Source of the DNA: Dipteris shenzhenensis
Taxonomy: Eukaryota; Polypodiophyta; Polypodiopsida; Gleicheniales
Reading direction: 5' to 3' (one strand)
Assembly (NCBI GenBank): GCA_047967505.1
Contig: CM106539.1
DNA length: 64,000 nucleotides
Shown here: positions 37,801 through 46,800 of the stretch, one piece after another
Layout: each line of letters opens with the position of its first letter
How positions within the stretch are numbered: the first letter of the stretch is position 1
Notes under the pieces: model-generated
The model's input: the letters and a program-made list of their open reading frames with translations, nothing else
The model's database searches: none
Told to the model about the DNA's origin: nothing
Made by a program: the position numbers and the translations under genes

Positions 37801-40800
37801 ATGCTCCCACCCCCCCCGCTCCCGTCTACCTCCCTCGCGCTGCGCGGCCCCCTCCCCCCTTCCCCTCCTCCCTCTCCGCCGCCTCTCCGCTTGCAGCCGC
37901 CATGCCTCCCTCCGTCCCCCTCTCCTCCTTCTCCGCCCGCCATCCGCCCCCCCTCTCCTTCCTTCTCCGCCCCTCCATCCTTCCTCGCCTCCCCCCCCTC
38001 GCGTTGCGCTACCACCCCCCGCCCCTTTCCTCCCCCTTCCCCACCTTTGCGCCACGCTGCCACCCCCCGTCCCCTCCCTCCTCTCCTCCTTGCTTCCCCG
38101 CCCTCCCTCGCGCCGCGGTGCCACACCCTCGCCTCTCCTCCCTCCCCTTCCCCATCCTGCGCCGCGCTGCCACCCCCCCCTCCCTCCTCCTTTCCTCCCC
38201 TCCCTCACCATTCTCTCCCCACTCTACCGCCTCTCCTCCCCCCGCTTCCTTGTACATCTCCATCCCTCCCTCTTTCCTCCCCCGCCTCCGCCCCATTCCT
38301 CCCTCCCTCGCCTCTGCCACTTCCTTTCCCCCGCCTTTTGGAGCTTTCGCAATTTGTCGGTGCGGTATGGCAGCCGTAAGTCCGGAACCGGTGGCCCAAA
38401 CGGACCCCCCCCTCCTTCAGCCTATTGCATAACACTGACAGAGCATCAGGTCTCCTTGGTGAAGCAGGCCGCCACTGACTTTTCCCAGACATCCGTTTAT
38501 TGGAGAGTCATTGGCTACGCCCCTTCACAAGCAGACATCAGGCACTGGTTGCAGTCCACCCTTTACCTTGAGGACAGCCACATTGAGGAGGTCGCACTCA
38601 TAGGACGTGGTATCTTCTGGCTCAAGCTCTCCTCAGCACAGGCTGCGAGCGATATGGTCAGAGGACAAGCAGGGATGAGATTCTTTCGCTGGAACTGTTC
38701 ATCTTTGTGATCAGTGGACGAGACCCTTGGAGAAAGGCAAAGTTTACTCGGCTTCAAGCTGTCATCTCTCTTTTATTGACATCATATGAGTGTCGATAAT
38801 TTCTTGTAATAGAAACAGGATGTGGTGCAGGAGGAGATGTATTGTATGCTTGTAATCTCTCTTCTATGACTTCTTACTTACTAGTACTTTTCCATATTTG
38901 GGCTTTCTTCTCTGTTGATACAAGCTTGAGTTTGAGTTCTTTAATCTCTTGCGGCAAGTAAAAAATCTTCTCTTGCTTTCCCGAGATGCTTGTGTTCTTG
39001 TCATACCATCTTTGGTCTGTCTTCTCAAATAGGAATGGTGTAGGGGATGAAGCAATGAATGAGTATGAGTATTTGCCTATGGGCGTCGAGGCAGTAAAGA
39101 CCTTCATTTTAGAATGCTCAATTGTTTCCACACGTGTCCTTCTCAGGTTCCCCCCTATAGCTAGAGAGTAACCCATGAGTTGGGCTAGGGGCTCATCCCA
39201 ACTTATGAACGCATTTTTTGGGAAAAGAAAACTTATGGATGGGCAAAAATGCCCAGGTGAGGATGGGCTCTTTAGAGCTTTCTTCACCACCTTTTGGAAG
39301 CAGATCCACTAGCCCTTGCTCGCAGCCTTCCAGCATATCTTCTCCAGCGGATAGATGCCAGAGAGCCTTGCGACAAGCTTGATTTGCCTTATCCCCAAAG
39401 GGGGGGACCGTCAGGAGATCAGACAGTGACGCCCTATCACCCTCCTCTCGACTGCCTATAAAATCCTCGCCAAGATGATCAGTAGCCACATCCGACCCTT
39501 GCTACATGACTTGATCCATGACACCCAGACTGGTTTTGTCCAAGATCGCAGCATTTTGGACAACATCTTCACATTCTCAGAGGCGACGGAGTGGGCCCAG
39601 CATACTAGCCAGCACCTTGCCATACTCCTTCTTGACTTTGAGAAGGTGTACGACAGGGTAGACTGGTCCTTCTTGGAGGGCACACTTTCTCGGTTCGGTT
39701 TCCCGGACGAGTGGATCAGAGGTATTGCTAGCCTCTACAGATCGGCCTCCAGCCAGGTTATCATTAGTGGCAGGATGGGGAAGAGATTCACCCTCGAGCG
39801 CTCGATACGTCAGGGCTGCCCGCTTGCGCCCTACCTCTTCCTATTTTTTGCGAAGGACGACTCACTTCCTACGAGCCCGCACCACTGGTCTTCGAGGGAT
39901 GTGCCTCGCTATTCGGGACGATGCAGAACTTCTGGACTCCGAGTATGCAGACGCCACGGCCCTGTATATGCAAGATGATATCGAGTCACTAGAGCGAGTG
40001 AGACTATCTTTAGAGGTTTTTTGCCTAGCCGCTGGGGCGAAAATCAACTAGCGTAAGTCAATTGGTTTTCTTACGGATCCGGGAGCCAGCTCACAGTGGG
40101 GTATTTTCTTGGGGTTTCGCTGGATCCCTAGAGGACAGACAACATGTTACCTGGGATTCCAGGTAGGGCTGGATATCACGCCGGCTCAACAGTTCCTATT
40201 GGTCCTAGTTTCCATACGACGGAAGCTAGCCTTCTAGAGCACGGCTCGGCTATCTCTGGCAGGTAGGGCCATTGTGGTCAATCAGGTCCTTCTAGCCACC
40301 GCTTGGTACGAGGCATCTTGCTGGTGTTTCTCGAGATCGTGCCTAGCCCAGCTGAGGAGACTGGTGCGGAACTTTCTGTGGTCAGGCTCAGATGGTTCCG
40401 GCACCACCAGAGCCTGGGTCGCCTAGCAGACGGTCATTCTCCCCCAGACAGAGGGCGGTCTTGGCATCATAGATCCAGAACTGCAGAGTCACGCATTACT
40501 TGGCAAGTTAGTCATCCGCGGTCTGACCCCAGGAGGGCAGACGTGGAAGCTCTTGCTTCAGCATGGTCTCAACGCGTGTATCTCCTAGAGAGGGGGTGAT
40601 TGGCAGCCGTCTATTCGGTGGATTTTCACTTCAGCCCCGCTCACTCAGCCCCGCTTCCCCTTCCTCCGCGGCCTCGTCTCGGTCTTGAGGAAGTTGCAGC
40701 ACAGCCTCTCTCAGGTTCCCCCCAACTACCGAGAGGAGATAGACAGACAGCCCCTGATCTGGAGCAGCTAGGTGACAGATGATACAGGTCGCCAGCTTGG

Positions 40801-43800
40801 AGAGAGATCCCATATCCCATGGACGCTCTGGGCGCCTGGGCCTGCGCGCTCGCTCCAGGTTTGGAGGGACGTCTATAGCCAGTTGGGCCCAGGCGAGCTG
40901 GCAGCAGCAGTAGCTACGGCACGTGGGACCCACGCTCGGCGAGCGGAGATCGATGCTGCCATTCCTGCAGGTCGGAGGATTCCCATGATCACCATACAGC
41001 TCCTCCCAGGAGATGAGAGGTGGCTAGGGCAGTTCACTCCCCGCGGCATTCCTTTGGTGGTTGCAAGCCTTTTCTCGGACTCCTCGATACACTTCTTCTC
41101 CGTCGTCGATGGTAGCCGCCTCCAAAGCAGAGAGGCCGTGATTGACCCCCAACTTCCTTGGCAGCGCCTTCGCATCATAGGGCTACAAGGGAAAGCGTGG
41201 CATATAGACCCCCTAATTGTTCAGGACCAGGACTGGAGACTCTGGATTTGGGAGGGCCGCTCCTTAACAGAGGTGGAGTGGGACCCAGGGGAGTGGCGCT
41301 GGCTACCACTGGAGACCTCAGAGAACCCTACCCCCTTCTTCTCATACAGCACGCGTACCGGTAGGTGTGCTCTGGGGGCTCTCCAGTGCAAGCTACCCAC
41401 CCAGGCACATAGTTGGTATGCCCAAGGGATATCTCTGGTCTTTCTTCGTACATTCTGGAAGACTCTTTGGGCAAGTTGGCGGCCGAGGAAGATCTCTTAC
41501 TTTCTTTGGATGGTGGTCCACAAGGGGCTACCAGTTGGGAGATGGCTGAGGCAGATGGGGCAGGAGGGGCACTGCCAGATGTGTTTTCAGGAAGAGTCGT
41601 CCCTGAAGCACTGCCTTTGGAGCCGTTCACATGCTCAGACAGTGTAGGGAGTCATGGGGATCTTAGCGAGGGCTGCACCGAGCTAGGACCGGTCACTTGA
41701 GGAGCCGTTTGCTGGTGCAGCACCGAGATGGGACATCACTTGGCTTATGAGTTCTCTCGGCAGGATCCAGTTTTATTCATCACGCAGGCCACCTGGGCAT
41801 ACATGGAAAGCTTCCCTTGGCATCTAACAGAGACAGATGCAGGAGCGATGACTTGGCACCCAGTTTGGGAGATCATAGGGAGTATTGTAGGCTGGCATAT
41901 CTGGACTTCTAGATGCGCGCAGACCTTAGGAGATCAGGCTTCTTCTGCTACTCAGACCCTAGCGGACATCTGGAGCACGATCATTCACACGCTCAAGGGT
42001 CAGTGGGATCAGATTCAAGGGGAGTCCCGGACAGGGAAGGAGAAGCGACAGCGCTTCCTTCGTGACTGGGACCATCAAGAGCTGTTCATCCAGCACTCTG
42101 CTCAGAGTCTTCAGTGGCATTACTCTCCCCCACCGTGGCTGTTTGTCCACACTCGGATGATTATGCCCTGAGAGGCTTGTAATTATTTTGTTACCACGGG
42201 CAATGTGCGGACTGAGCAGGTGTACGGTCAATAGTACGGTACGGCAGTCGTACAATAAGGTACATCGCAAGTACTTGTACCAAACAACGCTGCTCAAAAA
42301 ACAACCAGCGTACAGCGCTTGTATGACAGTGTATGGACTGCTCGCGGGAGCAGTGTACGGATGGGCTTGTACGGACGACCTACAAGCAGAAGGTACGGAC
42401 TGTACGGAAGAGCAGCAATGGTACGTGCAGGTCGTACAAACTGTACGTCGGGTGTTGAGCAAGGAGCAGGGAGCTGTTGAGCTAGGACCAGGGTCTTGCT
42501 GCTCTGATACCAAATGTTAGAGAAGAAAGTGTGAGAGCAAGAGAGCTGAACATAGTGCTTGCAATAGAAGAAGTGACTAAATACAAGAAGTAGGGAAGGT
42601 TTTGTCTAAGTGACAAAACCTTATCTTTCACCAACCGTAGTTAGTGAACTAACTGTGGTTAGGGGGGAAAACCTCTAAGGAGGGAAAAGTGCCCCTAGCC
42701 TACTTATTACATTACATTAGTCATCAGCAATTGATTTTGAGCAAGTTTTTAGCTCAGATTTTGACTTTTTCAAATTTAGGGTCACATTTGCAAAATTACA
42801 GCAAAATTTGGGGCGGCTTCACACTTGCCCTCTCAAAATTTGGGGCTTTTGTCAGATTTGCAGATATTTTGTAGTGATATTTGCTTGGAACAGCCTGATT
42901 TGGGTTCTATTTGCATTTCCCCTTTGATTGGGCTATTTGTCCTTTACAATTTGTGGCATTCAGCCAACATTTGGAACAGATTCAGCTCAGACTTGCATTG
43001 GACAGATTTGCAGACATTTGCCCTTTGTTTTGGGTTGGTCATTTGCAGGACATCTCTTTTGCAGGGGGGTCTTTTGATTAGACAGACATTTTCTTGCAGG
43101 TCATTTTTTGGAACAGCTTGTGCATTTTGCTCAGTGTTTGAGCAACCATCCATCTTGGCATTGACATTTGCTGTCATTTGGTCCAACATTTGCAGCCCAC
43201 AGTCAAATACTTGGGCAACCAGCTCTTTGCTTTGTGACCTTGAGGCTGTGACACTTGTACGGCACTTTTGTTTTTAATATTTTCTTTTGGGATGCTTGTT
43301 GCTTAGGACAAGCTCAATGGGACCAATTAACCCATGTGGTTGTACTTGGTGCACCACCTGTTCGTGTCCGGAAACTTTTGAAAAATTGTATTTGGATCAG
43401 AGACTAGACATGTCGCTTCATCACACACACCTACTGCCACTTATGGTTCAATCTACCACTACTCCCTCAGTGCCTGCCGCCGACCCTCAACACAAGAAGA
43501 GATTCGTTGGGATTAGCAAGATGCACATGCACATGCAGTGATTGCCATGAATTGCAAGAGAGTTGTTATACCTCACATTCAGTCTTGCAAAACAGCCAAG
43601 GCTGCATGGGACACTTTGGCCAATCTTTATCAAATACGCAATGAGGCAGAGTTGCTTATTTGCGCAAGCAGCTTGACAATGTTAAGATGAATGAAGGGGG
43701 CAGCATAAATGCCTATTTGACACAGGTCAAGGACTTCAGAGAGCAGCTCATCAATGTTGATGAGATTGTACCACAATCACGGGTTGTGTCCACCACACTC

Positions 43801-46800
43801 GATGGACTGTCTGACTCATATTAGGGATTTGCTACAACACTTAGACTAGTGGCCAATAGCCATGGGTAACCCCGGCCACTATTATTTTGATCAGCTTGTT
43901 TCCCTACTCCTGCAGCAGGAAGAGCAGAGTTGTAAAACCGAGGCTGCTTCTACTCATGCAGATCAAGCCTTTGCTACTGATCATAGGGAAAAAGGGGGGG
44001 AAATTATAGCAAGCCCAGACCTACATCTCGTACCTCATTTCTTCTCCCATTGCTTCCCACATCCAACAATTCCAGCATACTACACCACAATTTTTGTGTA
44101 TTGTCTCTGCCTTGCTCGAAAAATGATGCTTAGTTTCGAATCTGAGTTGGCAGCATAAAGCCTTACTCTCATTATCGTACCAGCTGTTACAGGTATTGGT
44201 CCAAGAGGCGATGGACGCCTAGAGCGAGCCGTGTGTAGAAAAGTGTGTAGAGCAATCTCATGGAGAGAGTGTGTGATCAGGGCGGCCAAATCCTCTAAGA
44301 GCAATATTCGGTCAATGTAAATGAGTAGATCGGAGAGGCGTTCAAAGTACATGTGGTGATCAAACTGTATGACGTGGTAGGTGGTGTGTGTGAGCAGTGT
44401 CGTGGAGTGGGGATATACTAAAAAACCGATTGGTGTGGTCCACTCATGGAGGTGGTGGTGAGATAGAGAAGTGAGCGATATGTGAAGTGAAGGCAAGAGA
44501 TCCCATGAGATAGTCAACTACGCTAGATCCCCCCATGTGGGAAACACGTGAACGGCGGGCCTGAGGAGGGCCAGCAGTCCATACCATTATAGATGATCAG
44601 ATCATGTATCCTATCCATGTCCAGTGGCACATGCCCATAAGATGTGACTAGTGCGAGTAAGAAAGAGAGATATATTAACATCTTCTAGAGGCCTCAAGGG
44701 CCTCAAGGGCCTCAGCCCATGACAATGTATACTCAACAATAGAATCTCACACAAGCCACCACGGGCTGAGGCAAAGGCTGAGTGCTATACCCAAAATCCA
44801 AAACTCAAGATTCAAATGTCTTGAGATAAAGCAGGAGATGTAGTCAACTATGATCCTAGTGCCTCAGTAGTCCTCCGATCAGATATGAGGATATGTCCTA
44901 TTTGCCTATGTTGGGTCGTCTCTCACTGTGAAGGGGACGTGACATCCATGATCTCTATATGCAGTGGGCCATATCAAGAGTTATACCTCACCTCTGATGG
45001 TCCTCTCTGAGGAAAGCCAGGATAGACTGGACCTCCATCGTGCATGCTCTAGTCTGTTCTCTGCACTCGGCGTGGTCTCTGTCGCTTTGGCTCTATTGCT
45101 CCTTGTCTCCTCTTCCCGCTTATGAGCTAGCTCCTCCTCCTAACTCTTCATTATGACCTGGTTCAATTCTGAGACAGACCGGTCTAGCTCTGTCTCCCAT
45201 GTCACTATCATCTTTTGCTATCTGATCTGTCTCAACAAAATCTCTCTATGTCATCGCATCTTGATCATGTAAAGGCCGATACAGACATGATTATGAAAAT
45301 GGATCAACGGAGAAAGTGGCCCGAGCCCGTGCTCCGCCTAGAAAGGACGGTGATATCGTCTAGGAATCTTGTAGTAAATTGGGCATTTACAAAGCATGTC
45401 GACCTCCTCCTTGAGGTCCTCATTCAAGAATGCTTACTTGACATCCATCTCGTAGAAGGACCAATCCGCTAGAGCTGCCAATGCAATCACTGACCGAATC
45501 ATTTATATTTGTGCTAGGGGAGTGGATGTTTTGTCATATTTCAGCCCTCTCATTTGTGCAAAGCCCTCTACCACCAATTGAGCCTTATACTTGGCAAGAG
45601 TTTCGTTAGACTAGTACTCAACCTTGTATATCTATTTGGTCCCTATGACCTTGTGCCGAGCCGATCTTGAAACCATATTCTAGGTCTGATTACGCTTAAT
45701 GGAATCCATCTTTTTATCCATTGTTGATCCCTAATCAAGGTTGTCCTTTGCCTCTTTAAAGGTGGCTCCTTGATCAATTTACCCTGAGCCACCGATCACC
45801 GTTCATTGTAGGCATGTTCCAATGTCTCCTCAACCTTTGTACACCCTTTGAACTGGTTTCTAGAATGTTGGCTTTCCTGAAGTCTTCTAGTGTATTCATA
45901 TGCTAGAGTGGCCTTCTCTTTGCCAATGCTTGTGTCTCTTTCATCCCTCAAGCATCGAAACTGTATTGAAAAGGTGGGACTCAATCCATGGCTAGTAAAT
46001 ATATCCAAGTAGAAGAATATTTAGGGGCCCAAGGTCTCTTATCACATTGGAAATCAATAATTTTGAATATAGTTGCTTCAAAACTAAGGGAGTTCCCTTG
46101 GTTCACAACTCTGATAGTAGTATCTCTCTCTCTCTTCAAAGGATGAGACATCCTAGCCTAAATTTCAGTTAAAGCTTTTGTTTTCTTATGTAGACAAATG
46201 CTCAAATAATTCGATCTTCACTTGTTAAAAGTTTTGTTTGCAATCTCTGCTAAGAGAGGTTGACTCTATAGCAAAGAGGTGTGCTAGTTGTTTTACACCT
46301 CAAAAGAATTTGATCTTGAACATTCAACTTTTGTAAGTCTGTTGGGTTTATTTGCATCCAAGTCTTCCGTATCTTTGTGCGGCTTGAAAGTTTCATTACA
46401 ACCCTAAGAAATCTAGATTCATTGCAGCGGCTTGTAACACTTTTGGAAGATTTGAAGTCAGGAATAGAAAACCTTGTCTCACAAGTTTTCAATTACAAAT
46501 ATAAAAAAGGTAGATGTAAAAATTTTATGAGTTGAAAAACCAGCCTTGCAGTTTGATTTTTGTGGATAAAATTGAAAAGGTAAGACCTTGATTTGAAAAA
46601 GAAAGGGTGCACAAAAGTTGTAGATGCTAAAGATGTCCTTTGTTAGTTAACTTTCTTTTAAGGATTTTGTCCATTATTCTAGGAGAGTCTTTATTCCAAA
46701 CAAAGAATTGGTATTCCAATGGGTACTATTTGTGCTGTTCTCTTAGCAACCTTCTACCTTTTTACTTATGAATTTGAGTTTATGCAACGATCAATCTCCT

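Larger units (their letters stand above)
37805..42235 (+). mobile_element. L1-type LINE (family 2), + strand copy inside Copia
   Basis: C/T-rich head (37805-38340), ORF1 start (38408-38710), a foreign-looking segment (38711-39240), RT (39241-40050) and post-RT region to 42171. The endonuclease is missing. Same family as the 15-22 kb minus-strand copy. It lies in opposite orientation to the Copia host and antisense to EF-P. I see no clear poly-A tail at its end. Confidence 0.8.
35419..42723 (-). mobile_element. Copia retrotransposon, minus strand, with L1 inserted
   Basis: LTRs at 35419-35655 (3') and 42515-42723 (5', shortened at its outer end) share about 95% of bases by eye. The primer site is at 42501-42512 and the polypurine tract at 35656-35661. 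Pol sequence covers integrase end to RNase H (37800-35693). A + strand LINE (37805-42235) occupies the middle. Gag, protease and most of the integrase are missing, so a deletion accompanied or preceded the LINE insertion. Confidence 0.87.

Noticed and set aside
37525-38432. Long overlapping frames on both strands (up to 228 codons), Pro/Ser-rich one way and Gly/Arg-rich the other
   Set aside because: They follow from an almost A-free C/T repeat block and have no domain; treated as LINE 5' UTR.
42825-43277. A 150-codon frame as a small secreted Cys-rich protein
   Set aside because: Repeated ATTTG words explain the Phe/Cys/Leu content, and the opposite strand is equally open.
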